A program made the translations under genes and the position numbers. The notes beneath the pieces were generated by a model that was not told where the DNA came from, did no database searches, and saw only the letters and a list, made by a program, of their open reading frames with translations. A stretch of DNA of 64,000 bases from Limnohabitans sp. Bal53 (GTDB taxonomy: Bacteria; Pseudomonadota; Gammaproteobacteria; Burkholderiales; Burkholderiaceae_C): contig NZ_NESH01000003.1 in the NCBI RefSeq assembly GCF_003063355.1, forward strand, positions 1-64,000, given 5' to 3'. Below, one piece after another: positions 29,514 through 38,255 of this stretch (positions are counted from its first letter, which is position 1; the number at the start of each line of letters is the position of its first letter).

Positions 29514-30185
29514 TTAAGCCTTGCAAGAAGCGATCACCCCGGTCAAATAAGCATGCAACCATATCGGTGACATGGGGCCAGAGACCACTTGGATCAAAGA
29601 ACTTGCGCCGGCAGGCATGCTGGCCTTCAGATCCTTCTCTGAGGTGATCAAAACCACTGACAGCGGCGCGTTGCCGCGTTGGTTGAAGTTCTCAAGTGCT
29701 TGTAGAGTTTTTTCCTGTTGTCCTCTGGGCATGGACATTTCCACCACCATCATGTCGGGTTTGTTGCTCGACAATTCCAGCAGCGCCTCGGTCACCGAAT
29801 CGAAAAACTGCACATCGAGTTCCAAATTCCACTGTGAGCACTCGGCAGTCAGCGATTGGAACAAAGCGGGAGTTTCAACCACAACAGTGACATTTGGCTT
29901 GTGGGAAGCTTTGGCGTGAGAACCCACCACATGCCGAGAAAAGTTTTGGTAATCCAGAATCGAATCCAAGGAAATGCGGCGGTGTCCACCGCGTGTTTTC
30001 CAGCCTTTCAAATCACCTTGGTCAACCAGGGTCTGCACCAAAGTGGTGGATAAACCGAGCATGCGTGCAGCCTCAGCCGTACTCAAGAACTGGGGTGTTG
30101 GCGAGGCCTTTTTGCTTGGCATCGTCGATTTGGCTTGATCCTGTTTGCGATCTGCTTCGATCACATCGGAGGTGACATTGGACAT
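29514..30185 (-). CDS. Excisionase-type HTH regulator with degenerate receiver domain
   Basis: 223 residues. An N-terminal excisionase/MerR-like helix-turn-helix at about 33-80 (FLSTAEAARMLGLSTTLVQTLVDQG, then GWKTRGGHRRIS). A second domain at about 97-220 has a receiver-like pattern: ALLELSSNKPDMMVVEMSMP aligns with the phospho-Asp strand but has Glu149, the usual acidic pair is replaced (VVVETPAL), and the Lys before Pro is missing (VVSGPM). It would thus act without phosphorylation. It is the last gene of the type I secretion unit, 27 bp after the HlyD gene. Confidence 0.75.
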   Translation of the reverse strand: MSNVTSDVIEADRKQDQAKSTMPSKKASPTPQFLSTAEAARMLGLSTTLVQTLVDQGDLKGWKTRGGHRRISLDSILDYQNFSRHVVGSHAKASHKPNVTVVVETPALFQSLTAECSQWNLELDVQFFDSVTEALLELSSNKPDMMVVEMSMPRGQQEKTLQALENFNQRGNAPLSVVLITSEKDLKASMPAGASSLIQVVSGPMSPIWLHAYLTGVIASCKA

Positions 30186-30212
30186 ATGGAGATCCTGCTG
30201 TGGGTGATGGGA

Positions 30213-31424
30213 TTAACGTTCGCGCAAAGCTTGGGTAACGTTTTGAAGAGGTCGGAAAATGTATTCAAGAACTGTTTTGTAACCCGTGCGAATTTCCACC
30301 GAAGCGGTCATGCCTGGTGAAGGTGTCAAGAGCAAACCGTTGCGCAAATCCGTGGGCTCTTTCACGCGAACGATGATCCGATAGAAGCCTTCTTCGAGCT
30401 CAACGGGGTTCCCCGGTTTTTTTTGCTTTTCATCGCGCAAAGTGTCTGGACTCAAATGTTCCAGCACCCCTTCAAGGCCTCCATACTTGTTGAAGTCGTA
30501 TGCAGACAGCTTCACCACGGCAGCTTGTCCGACTTTCAAAAACGCGACTTCGGAGGGCTTGACGTAGGCTTCCACCAGCATTTCGTCTTCGGTCGGAACA
30601 ATTTCCAAAATGGGTTGACCAGCTTGAACAACACCGCCAACGGTGGTGATTTGTACGTTCTTGACCACCCCCTTCATCGGAGAGCGAACTGTGGTTCGGC
30701 GAAAGGCATCCTCTCTCGCAGACGCGTTTTCCTTGGTTTGAGAGAGCTCTGATGCGACCCGTGTCAGCTCGTTGTTGGCATCTGTGAGGTAACGGTTTTG
30801 GCGTTCAGCCCGTTGTCCCATCAGGTCCGACTGTTGGCGCTTGAGGCGCAGCAACTCGACTTCTGACATCACACCCTGGCGCACCATGGGTTCGGTGATG
30901 GTCAATTCCCGGGTGACTGCAGCCAGCGAGGAGTCCAGCGCGTGCAGTGACTGTGTCAAAGAACGCTTGCGGGCATTGAACGCCTGCAATTCTTGATGCA
31001 TCAAGTCTGGGTGTTCATTGAGCTCTGGAGGGAAAACCAGCGCAGTGCCATATGCTTCAGCCTTGAGGCGAGCGGCCAATGCCGTTAAGGCCAGTAACTT
31101 TTCCTGAGCCTCGCGGAAAACAGCGCCCGAGCGTGCATCGTCGATGCGCAAAAGAATTTGGTCTTTCTCCACCACGCTGCCTTCGCGCACAAACATTTCG
31201 CTCAAGACGCCAGAGTCAAGACTCTGGATCACTTGCTCACGGCTGGAAGGGATCACTTTCCCTTGGCCTCGGGTGATCTCATCGAGCTCAAAAACGGCCG
31301 CCCACACCAAAGCCAAGAGCAAAGTCAGACCGGTCGCCCAGACCAAGGTCTGGCTGGCACGTCGCTCATCGTCCTCCACGGTGTTGACACCAAAGCCTGC
31401 GCGGCTGGCCCTGTACTTGATCAT
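30213..31424 (-). CDS. HlyD-family type I secretion adaptor
   Basis: 403 residues. A short cytoplasmic start, one membrane helix (about 27-45), a lipoyl-type half (GQGKVIPSSREQVIQSLDSGVLSEMFVREG), a long coiled coil to about residue 230, then the second lipoyl half and beta-barrel (VRSPMKGVVKNVQITTVGGVV, ILEIVPTEDEMLVEAYVKPSEVAFL). It bridges the ABC exporter and TolC. Its start overlaps the ABC gene's stop by 4 bp. Confidence 0.93.
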   Translation of the reverse strand: MIKYRASRAGFGVNTVEDDERRASQTLVWATGLTLLLALVWAAVFELDEITRGQGKVIPSSREQVIQSLDSGVLSEMFVREGSVVEKDQILLRIDDARSGAVFREAQEKLLALTALAARLKAEAYGTALVFPPELNEHPDLMHQELQAFNARKRSLTQSLHALDSSLAAVTRELTITEPMVRQGVMSEVELLRLKRQQSDLMGQRAERQNRYLTDANNELTRVASELSQTKENASAREDAFRRTTVRSPMKGVVKNVQITTVGGVVQAGQPILEIVPTEDEMLVEAYVKPSEVAFLKVGQAAVVKLSAYDFNKYGGLEGVLEHLSPDTLRDEKQKKPGNPVELEEGFYRIIVRVKEPTDLRNGLLLTPSPGMTASVEIRTGYKTVLEYIFRPLQNVTQALRER

Positions 31425-33649
31425 GCAGATACTCCCTGATTTTTGACGCCATTGACATCAATGCCGCGGGATAACTTGTCAATCATTTCCTGTTTAGGTC
31501 CGATCGCCACACATTGGCCGCTGTCAACCACCGCGATCAAATCCACCCACTCCAAGAGTTGAGGTCTGTGGGTGGCCATCAAAAGAGTTCGACCGCGCAA
31601 CCAGTCCTTGAGGACAGCAATGACGCGTGCTTCGGTGTTCTGATCCATGTTCGAGGTGGGCTCATCCATGAACACCAATTGCGGGTTGCGCAGCATCATG
31701 CGCGCGATGGACAGCAACTGGCGCTGGCCACCAGACAAACCGCCGCCAGCTTCTGTCACAGGCATGTCCAGACCCAAGGGGTGACTGGCCACGATGTCAT
31801 AGATGTTCAAGGCTTTGAGGACGTCAATGATCTTGACATCGGTGATCCAGCTGTCGGCCAAGATCAAGTTATCTCGAACTGTGCCCATGAATAATTGGGG
31901 GTCTTGACCCACATAGCCCATGCGGCTGCGCACTTCGGTCGGCTCGATTTGCTGTAAATCCACACCGTCCAAACGAACATTGCCAGCGCCGGGCGCATAC
32001 AGACCCGCCATCAGCCGCAGCAAGGTGCTTTTGCCGCTGCCAACCCGACCGAGCAGGGCGACCTTTTGACCCGGCGAGATTTGCATCGACAGTTTTTTGA
32101 TGACCGGTATCTTGTGCTCGCCAGGATAGGCAAACTCCAGAGCGTCGGCCTGCAAACCGCCTTGGATGCTTTCGGGGACGAGGTAATTGCGCCCATGGCT
32201 GCGATCGCGTGGGCGTTTCATCAAACCATCGAGTGTTTCCAGCGAAGTGGCCGCTTGTTGGTAGCGTGACGCCAGCGACATGACGCTGGCCAAAGGTGCA
32301 ATGGCACGGCCCGACAAAATCACAGAGGCGATCAGGCCGCCCAGAGTCAGTTGGTTGGCGTGAATCAGGTACACACCACCGACCACCATGGCCACGGTGA
32401 TCAGTTGTTGGATGGAGGTTGTGAAACCCATGATCCAATTGGTCAGACTGCGGATGCGTTTGTAGGACTCTGCACCCGCGAGGTTGGACATCTCCCAGCG
32501 ACGCTGCAAATAGCTTTCGGCGTTGTGCGCCTTGAGCAACTCCAGGTTGAGGACGGACTCCACCAAAACGCTTTGCTTGTCGCCCGATTCCTTCATGTTT
32601 TCGCGCATGGCGGTCATCAAAGGTTTTTGTGCCACCAAACCGATGATGATCAGCAAGGGAACAGCCAAGGCAGGTATCCAGACCAGGGGCCCGCCCACCA
32701 TGGCGATCAACACCAGAAACATCAAGACAAACGGCATGTCGGCCAACAGCACCAAGGAGGCCGATGAAAAGAAGTCGCGCAAAGATTCGAAGTCGCGCAT
32801 GGAGCTGGCAAAAATACCCACCGATTGCGGGCGGTGCTCCAGCCGAATGGCCATGATCTCGCGCAGCAAAGTGGCATTGATGGCCAAGTCGGCTTTTTTG
32901 CCACCCAAATCCACCAGGCGAGCTTTGAGCCAGCGCATGATGAATTCCAGAAAAATCGCCACCGTGGTGCCAATCGCCAAGGTCCACAAAGACGTGTAGG
33001 CACCCGTTGGGACCACGCGGTCGTAGACGTTCATGGTGAAAAAGATGGTGGCCAGCGTGAGGATGTTGGCCACCACCGTGGCGACCATGGACTCCACATA
33101 AAAAGCCCGAAAACGCCACAAAGTGCCCCAAAACCAATTGAATGCAGAGCCTTGCATGGGGGTCAAGGTCTGGTCATGGCGTGTGGGCGGCAACTTCAGG
33201 GCCAAAACCTCTGGGCGTGCCAAAGCTTGCAATTCGGCCAAAGGAATGCGTTGGTCTTCCATGCCTTGATCGGCCCACATGACGATCGCATCGTTGCCCT
33301 GGATGTTGCGCAGCACACAGGCGCGTCCATCGATCAAAGGCATCAGCACGGGCAAAACGTAATGTGGAATCTCGGACAAACGCACCCGTGACCAAGCGGC
33401 CATCAGGCCGTTTTTGTGGGCCATATCAGGGTAGGCGGCCAAGGGCACACGCCCACGGTTATCCAAGGCAAAGCCAGCCCGCATCACTTGATAATGAACC
33501 GGGCGACCCAGCAATTTGGCGGCCATGGTCATGCACAGCAACAAGGGGTCCGCCATCGCGTCGGATTTGGAGACGGGCGGGGTCGGCCCCTGCACCGAGG
33601 TCGCAGAGGACGTGCCGCCCGAAGTTGGCATGGGAATCAATTTAGCCAT
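31421..33649 (-). CDS. Type I secretion ABC exporter with C39-like domain (LapB type)
   Basis: 742 residues. An N-terminal C39-peptidase-like domain at about 34-150 lacks the catalytic Cys at the start (DPLLLCMTMAAKLLGR does not give the CGxA pattern), so it is probably a substrate-docking domain. Six membrane helices follow (about 185-460). The nucleotide-binding domain has Walker A GRVGSGKST (534-542), signature LSGGQ (638-642), Walker B LVFMDEP (658-664) and the His694 switch. LapB-type exporters secrete giant RTX adhesins; no such gene is in view. Confidence 0.92.
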   Translation of the reverse strand: MAKLIPMPTSGGTSSATSVQGPTPPVSKSDAMADPLLLCMTMAAKLLGRPVHYQVMRAGFALDNRGRVPLAAYPDMAHKNGLMAAWSRVRLSEIPHYVLPVLMPLIDGRACVLRNIQGNDAIVMWADQGMEDQRIPLAELQALARPEVLALKLPPTRHDQTLTPMQGSAFNWFWGTLWRFRAFYVESMVATVVANILTLATIFFTMNVYDRVVPTGAYTSLWTLAIGTTVAIFLEFIMRWLKARLVDLGGKKADLAINATLLREIMAIRLEHRPQSVGIFASSMRDFESLRDFFSSASLVLLADMPFVLMFLVLIAMVGGPLVWIPALAVPLLIIIGLVAQKPLMTAMRENMKESGDKQSVLVESVLNLELLKAHNAESYLQRRWEMSNLAGAESYKRIRSLTNWIMGFTTSIQQLITVAMVVGGVYLIHANQLTLGGLIASVILSGRAIAPLASVMSLASRYQQAATSLETLDGLMKRPRDRSHGRNYLVPESIQGGLQADALEFAYPGEHKIPVIKKLSMQISPGQKVALLGRVGSGKSTLLRLMAGLYAPGAGNVRLDGVDLQQIEPTEVRSRMGYVGQDPQLFMGTVRDNLILADSWITDVKIIDVLKALNIYDIVASHPLGLDMPVTEAGGGLSGGQRQLLSIARMMLRNPQLVFMDEPTSNMDQNTEARVIAVLKDWLRGRTLLMATHRPQLLEWVDLIAVVDSGQCVAIGPKQEMIDKLSRGIDVNGVKNQGVSA

Positions 33650-33678
33650 GGGGAATCAAGGGTGTGTCGGGGCGTTGA

Positions 33679-34986
33679 TCATTGGGCGGGCGTGGGAACC
33701 AAACCAGGTTCGGCTGCAAAACGCTTGGCCAATTCGCCTGTTGACGCGAGCAAGCGCACGCGCGCAAGGCGTTCATCATGAAAAGCTGCACGGGCTGCAG
33801 TGCGGTAATTGAAGGTGTCCGCTTGGATGTTCAAGAGATCGAGCAAAGAGCGACGCGCCACGCGAAATTGCTGACGGTAAGCATCCACCAGTTTGTCGCC
33901 CACCAGTGACTGGGCGTTGCCGGTGTCAGCGCGCGCTTTGGCCGAAGCCCACTCTTGCCAAGCCAAAGCGGCTTTTTCGCGGGCCAAAAGACGCGCCTCT
34001 TCCAGTGCAAACTCGGCAGATTTGACTTGGTTGACAGCACCCTCGACCAATGCAGCGGTGCCACCGCCGTTGTACAAAGGGGCAGTCATTTGGAGTTGGG
34101 TCAAGGCATCTTGTTTGCCCGTGATGGTGTTGACCTGACGTGAAACGGTCAGATCGATGGTGGGCCAAAATTGCCCCTTGGCCTGACGAACACTCGCTTG
34201 TGCGGCCTGCAGTTGTGCACGCGCTTGCGCAATCGGGGCCAAATCTTCAGAGACCAGAGCCATGGCTTGGGTCAAGGAGTGGGGGATACGACCCAAGACA
34301 CCCGTGTCCGAAACGGCGGCGTCCAGACCCATGGGCCTTGCAGCCATGTCATCTTTCCAGAAGCGGCGCACCCGCTGAATGGCTTGAGCAAAGTCGGACT
34401 TGCGCTGTTGCAAGGCCAAAGTCGCGTTTTCCATGCGGACCACCGCTTGCTCGTAGTCCACTCTGCGGCCTGTATCAGCTTGTGCAATTTTCTGGATGTC
34501 GCTCAAGGTTTCGCGGTGCGCGTTCACATTGCGAACAGCCAGGCTATACAAGTCGGCGGTTTTCGCCCAATTGAGATAGGCCTCCGCGGCCAACTGTGCC
34601 ACTTCATCGAGTGTGTTGGCTTGTAGATGTTCCGAGGCCAATGCCAAAGCTTCAGCGCGCTGGGCCTCTGCTTCAATGCGGCCACCCGACCATAAATTGA
34701 GCCGTGCCGTTGGGGAAGTTGCGGTCCGCTCAGTGCCCGGCGGCATGTTGCCAGATGAAAACGCATTGGCCGTGATGCTGACACCCAGCTGTGGGTAGTG
34801 GGCGCTGCGAACTTTGGTGATCTCACTTCGGGTCGATGCGGTCCGTGCTGATGCGGACAAGACGGCGGGGTAGGTTTGCAAGGCTTGATTCACCACCTGT
34901 GTCAAGGTTTGTGCGTGCACTGCAACAGGCGCGAGCAACGCTGTCAGGATCAGGCAAGCGGTCTGGGATGCGGCAAAAAAACCCAT
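33679..34986 (-). CDS. TolC-family outer membrane channel
   Basis: 435 residues from the ATG at 34986, with a GAGAGG site upstream. The signal peptide ends near VAVHA (residues 21-25). Two TolC repeats follow with long helices (LRLNLWSGGRIEAEAQRAEALAL-like and APLYNGGGTAALVEGAVNQVKSAEFALEEAR regions). The full pattern fits LapE/AggA-type type I secretion. It is the first gene of the tolC-ABC-hlyD-regulator unit, 29 bp before the ABC gene. The frame is open to 35115 but has no ribosome binding site there. Confidence 0.92.
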   Translation of the reverse strand: MGFFAASQTACLILTALLAPVAVHAQTLTQVVNQALQTYPAVLSASARTASTRSEITKVRSAHYPQLGVSITANAFSSGNMPPGTERTATSPTARLNLWSGGRIEAEAQRAEALALASEHLQANTLDEVAQLAAEAYLNWAKTADLYSLAVRNVNAHRETLSDIQKIAQADTGRRVDYEQAVVRMENATLALQQRKSDFAQAIQRVRRFWKDDMAARPMGLDAAVSDTGVLGRIPHSLTQAMALVSEDLAPIAQARAQLQAAQASVRQAKGQFWPTIDLTVSRQVNTITGKQDALTQLQMTAPLYNGGGTAALVEGAVNQVKSAEFALEEARLLAREKAALAWQEWASAKARADTGNAQSLVGDKLVDAYRQQFRVARRSLLDLLNIQADTFNYRTAARAAFHDERLARVRLLASTGELAKRFAAEPGLVPTPAQ

Positions 34987-35526
34987 AGACGACCTCTCTT
35001 GACGGGAAGATCGAAAAATGTTTTTTTGACATTCAGAGTGAATCATGGAGGTCGAAATACCAACTACGTTAAAAATGAAATTCTCACGAAATAATTTGGT
35101 TTGCGAATCCACCAATTGGCGTACCCCTGCCCCAAAAATGCCGAGAATGTTGATTCAGTGTGGAAAAGGTTGGGCCATCCAGGCCCGGATGAAAACGGTC
35201 TGCTGAACTGGAAACAGGCTTCAAAAGCAGACCTGTGCACCTGTGCGCGCATCGGCGCTGTACCTAAAGGCTTAGGCGGTGTGCTTTTTCAATGGGATCG
35301 AGGCAATTGCTTGGGGTGTTTCGCAATTTCATGAATTTTTGGTTATAAATATAAAATTATAAACAAAAATACTTAATTTTTAGTTAAGCAAGTAGCTATC
35401 GACAAAATACATAAGTATTTAGAACGCGGAAATTCAGGAAGCGCTGTGCAAGCGCATTCCACAGCGCTGTGAAATGCGCCCTATCCAACCGTCAAGACCT
35501 TGTCGTGCGCAAAGCACCCAAGCGGC
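34987..35526. other. 540-bp gap between the secretion locus and pyrE, AT-rich core
   Basis: No convincing gene. About 35330-35425 is strikingly AT-rich for this genome. On the minus strand it contains a TATAAT at 35361-35356 that could belong to a distant tolC promoter, giving a leader of about 370 nt. It also has small inverted repeats (AAATAC/GTATTT at 35405-35420). At 35440-35479 two overlapping hairpins compete. Confidence 0.6.
35440..35479. repeat. Two mutually exclusive hairpins downstream of pyrE
   Basis: 35440-35448 pairs with 35460-35468 (9 bp). Alternatively 35452-35479 folds as a 28-nt near-perfect palindrome around ACAGC/GCTGT with one mismatch. The two share bases and cannot coexist. 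There is no T-run; either could be an RNA 3' end of pyrE or a protein-binding palindrome. Confidence 0.5.
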
Positions 35527-36231
35527 TCAGACCCCGTAGCGATCCCGGTAAGCCTGTACATGGCCCAGGTGGGCCTGCAACTCGGGTTGGCTTTGGCGGG
35601 CCAAGAAGGCCAGCAAGTCCGACAATTGGGCAATGGTGCACACCTGCATGCCCAAAGAATGGCGCACATATTGAACCGCGCTGTGCGGCACATCCTTGAC
35701 CGAGCCGTCCGCTTGCTTTTCGGTGGCCATCTCCTGGCGGTCCAGCGCAATGGCGATGGCGTGCGGCGTAGCCCCTGCGGCCCGGATCAGGGCAATGGAT
35801 TCACGCGCAGCAGTGCCCGCGCTCATCACATCGTCCACGATCAGCACGCGGCCTTGGAGGGGGGCACCCACCAAAGAGCCGCCTTCGCCGTGGTCCTTGG
35901 CTTCTTTGCGGTTGTAGGCAAAGGGCACGTTCTTGCCCAGGCGGGCCAGTTCGATGGCCACCGCCGCGCCCAGTGGGATGCCCTTGTAGGCCGGGCCGAA
36001 GATCATGTCGAACTCGATGCCGCTGGCGAGCAGGGCTTGTGCATAAAATTGCGCCAGTCGGCTGAGCTTGGCGCCGTCGTCAAACAGACCGGCGTTGAAG
36101 AAATAAGGACTCATGCGCCCCGCTTTGGTCTTGAATTGCCCAAAGCGCAAGACGCCCGAATCGACCGCAAACTGCACAAATTCCTGAGCGAGCGCCTGTG
36201 TATCGGCGCTGCTTGCCTGTCCTGTCACCAT
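35527..36231 (-). CDS. pyrE: Orotate phosphoribosyltransferase
   Basis: 234 residues from the ATG at 36231 (MVTGQASSADTQALAQEFVQFAV). It makes OMP from orotate and PRPP in pyrimidine synthesis. MSPYFFNAGLFDDG, FGPAYKGIPLGAAVAIELA, YNRKEAKDHGEGG and the PRPP motif GRVLIVDDVMSAGTA are present. Its start codon and that of the divergent xth gene share the tetranucleotide CATG. The frame open to 36405 runs over xth and is rejected. Confidence 0.96.
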   Translation of the reverse strand: MVTGQASSADTQALAQEFVQFAVDSGVLRFGQFKTKAGRMSPYFFNAGLFDDGAKLSRLAQFYAQALLASGIEFDMIFGPAYKGIPLGAAVAIELARLGKNVPFAYNRKEAKDHGEGGSLVGAPLQGRVLIVDDVMSAGTAARESIALIRAAGATPHAIAIALDRQEMATEKQADGSVKDVPHSAVQYVRHSLGMQVCTIAQLSDLLAFLARQSQPELQAHLGHVQAYRDRYGV

Positions 36232-37033
36232 GGGGAAATCCTTGTTCAAACTCACCAGCCTCAACCTCAACGGCATCCGCTCGGCCACGACCAAAGGCGT
36301 TGAAGCCTGGCTGGCACAAGAAAAACCCGATTGTATTGGCGTACAAGAGGTCAAGGCCCAGGCTCCGGACGTCGCGGGCAAATTTGAGGCCTTGGCAGGC
36401 CTCAAGGGGTATTTCCACTTTGCCCAGAAAAAAGGCTACTCGGGCGTGGGGGTCTACACCCGTCACGAACCCAGCGATGTGGTGGTCGGCTTTGACGGTG
36501 GCGAGTTCGATGCCGAGGGCCGGTATGTGGAGCTGCGCTTTGACACGCCCACACGCAAGATGTCCATCATCAGTTGCTACTTCCCCAGCGGCTCATCGGG
36601 CCCGGAGCGGCAGGAAGCCAAATTCAGATTTCTGAGCGTGATGTACCCGCACCTGATGGCACTCAAGGGCGAGCGCGAATTCATCGTCTGCAGCGACGTG
36701 AACATCGCGCACCAGCAAGCCGACCTGAAAAACTGGCGAAGCAACCAGAAAAACAGCGGCTTCCTGCCCGAAGAGCGCGCCTGGATGACACAACTGACCA
36801 CCGAAGGTGGCTTGGTGGATGTGTACCGCCGATTGCAGCCACACACCACCGACGATTGCTACACCTGGTGGAGCAACCGGGGCCAAGCCTATGCCAACAA
36901 CGTGGGCTGGCGTCTGGACTACCACCTGGCCACCCCCGCTGTGGCCGAGACGGCCCGCACCGAGCACATTTACAAAGGCCAGAAGTTCTCTGACCACGCC
37001 CCCATCACGATCGGCTACGACATGAGCTTGTGA
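36230..37033 (+). CDS. xth: Exodeoxyribonuclease III family protein
   Basis: 267 residues from the ATG at 36230; a TTG at 36242 (giving FKLTSLNLNGIR) is an alternative. It is an endonuclease/exonuclease/phosphatase-fold repair enzyme acting at abasic sites. Seen are LTSLNLNGIRSA, the metal-binding Glu in CIGVQEVKAQ, KGYSGVGVYTR, the Asp-Asn of CSDVNIAHQQADLKNW, and SDHAPITIGYDM at the end. All catalytic blocks are intact. Confidence 0.95.
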   Translation: MGKSLFKLTSLNLNGIRSATTKGVEAWLAQEKPDCIGVQEVKAQAPDVAGKFEALAGLKGYFHFAQKKGYSGVGVYTRHEPSDVVVGFDGGEFDAEGRYVELRFDTPTRKMSIISCYFPSGSSGPERQEAKFRFLSVMYPHLMALKGEREFIVCSDVNIAHQQADLKNWRSNQKNSGFLPEERAWMTQLTTEGGLVDVYRRLQPHTTDDCYTWWSNRGQAYANNVGWRLDYHLATPAVAETARTEHIYKGQKFSDHAPITIGYDMSL

Positions 37034-37046
37034 GGCGCAGTCTGCT

Positions 37047-37910
37047 TCAAGCGTTGCCGTGCCTCTGGCGCGTGTACGTCAGCATGCGCCCCTTGTAAGC
37101 GTCTAAGCCGTCATGTGCGGTCTGGTCCAGCACCTGTTCGTGCATCGCAAAACCCAGTTGCGCCATGTGTTTGTGGAAGGTGGCGCGGTTGCCCCGGTTG
37201 GGGTCGATCACCCAGACCTCTGAAGTACGGGCAGCGTGTTCACCGATGAATTGCGCCAGCGTGCCGGCGTCGTCGCGTTCGTAAAGGATGTCGCTGCCCA
37301 CGATCAGGTCGAACAGACCGGACAAGGGTGCATCATGCGGCCGTGTGAGCACCGGCAGCCCATCTTCACGGGCGACTGCCGTACCCCACAGCCCATGGCA
37401 GTAAGGCATGGGCGTCAAACCATTGAGTCGGGTGTTTTCGTCCAAAAAAGCATGTGCCAGCGGGTGGCAGTCGCTGGCCGTGACCTGTGCACCCCGGCGG
37501 TGCGCGACCAAACTGGCCAGACCCAAACCACAACCAATTTCCAAAATGCGCTCGCCCGTCACGGGCCGGCGTGCCATGCGCTCGGCCAGACGCATGCCCG
37601 AGGGCCAAAGCAGGCCAAACAAGGGCCAGGTGGCCGATGAAATACCCAGATTCAGGGCTTCATCCAGAGGGTCGTGGAACTGTTGTTTGTCAAGCAGGGA
37701 GCGGATGAGCAGGTCGTCCACGCCTAAGACCGCAATGCTTTCCTGTTTGGTCAGGTAGCCGGGTGAAGAGGGGTTCAAAAAAGCAATCTGTGCAGCGCGC
37801 GTGCAAAAGACCAAAAGGCGCTGGCTGGTTGGACTGTACACCGCGTTGATCAAGGCGACATGCTTGGCCGCAGCGCAAGGCGTGTGTTTTGTGTCGCAGC
37901 GAACCGACAA
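37047..37910 (-). CDS. Class I SAM-dependent methyltransferase
   Basis: 287 residues. Motif I is ILEIGCGLGLASLVAHRRGAQVTASDCHP at about residues 122-150, preceded by SSATWPLFGLLWPSGMRLAERM and followed by LFDLIVGSDILYERDD. This layout resembles the METTL21/methyltransferase-16 group that modifies protein lysines, but a small-molecule substrate is possible. The first 30-40 residues may be over-long. It converges on xth with a 13-bp gap. Confidence 0.85.
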   Translation of the reverse strand: MSVRCDTKHTPCAAAKHVALINAVYSPTSQRLLVFCTRAAQIAFLNPSSPGYLTKQESIAVLGVDDLLIRSLLDKQQFHDPLDEALNLGISSATWPLFGLLWPSGMRLAERMARRPVTGERILEIGCGLGLASLVAHRRGAQVTASDCHPLAHAFLDENTRLNGLTPMPYCHGLWGTAVAREDGLPVLTRPHDAPLSGLFDLIVGSDILYERDDAGTLAQFIGEHAARTSEVWVIDPNRGNRATFHKHMAQLGFAMHEQVLDQTAHDGLDAYKGRMLTYTRQRHGNA

Positions 37911-37979
37911 AGCCGACCCTGTCCGCCATGCTGGGCCAGGTGTTCCCCAATCTCGGGGTCTGTCCAGGAAAGACTTTCA

Positions 37980-38144
37980 ATGCTCAAAAAACAATCGACG
38001 CTGTGGATGCTCATCTGGGTGGCGCAGGTGTCGTGGGCACAAACCTTGCCCAGTGCGGGCTCGCAGTTGCAACAACTGCCCACGCTGCCCACCCAGCCAG
38101 GCAACCTGGAGCCAACGGTTTTGCCCTCAGAAAACTATATATAA
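37980..38144 (+). pseudogene. Short signal-peptide reading frame, possible TpsB/ShlB N-terminal remnant
   Basis: 54 residues with an AGGAAAG site 7 bp before the ATG. A good signal peptide (MLKKQSTLWMLIWVAQVSWA) is followed by QTLPSAGSQLQQLPTLPTQPG, then a stop after SENYI. Two-partner-secretion transporters (ShlB/FhaC/HecB) commonly open with a signal peptide, a P-x-A-G-x-x-L-Q-Q stretch and Pro-rich linker, so this may be the front of a decayed one. It could also be a genuine small exported peptide. Low certainty. Confidence 0.4.
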
Positions 38145-38243
38145 ATCAGACATGTTCAACACTTTGACTTTAGCGCTCCAGCAAGAGATTTGCATGAATT
38201 TCAAACTGTCTTCGTAAGTTCTAAACATTGTTATCACGCTCCA

Positions 38244-38249
38244 TATAAT
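38244..38249 (+). promoter_or_regulatory. -10 box giving a probable leaderless transcript
   Basis: A perfect TATAAT ends 6 bp before the ATG at 38256, so the transcript should start at or next to the start codon. No ribosome binding site is present. Confidence 0.5.
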
Positions 38250-38255
38250 TTGCCC

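Larger units (their letters stand above)
37911..38255. other. 345-bp gap holding one short secretory reading frame
   Basis: Apart from the 54-codon frame at 37980-38144 (listed separately) there is nothing gene-like. The end of the gap carries a TATAAT 6 bp before the next start codon. Confidence 0.6.

Noticed and set aside
35101..35334. 77-codon plus-strand frame in the gap before pyrE
   Set aside because: No ribosome binding site, no recognisable feature, and base composition unlike neighbouring genes.
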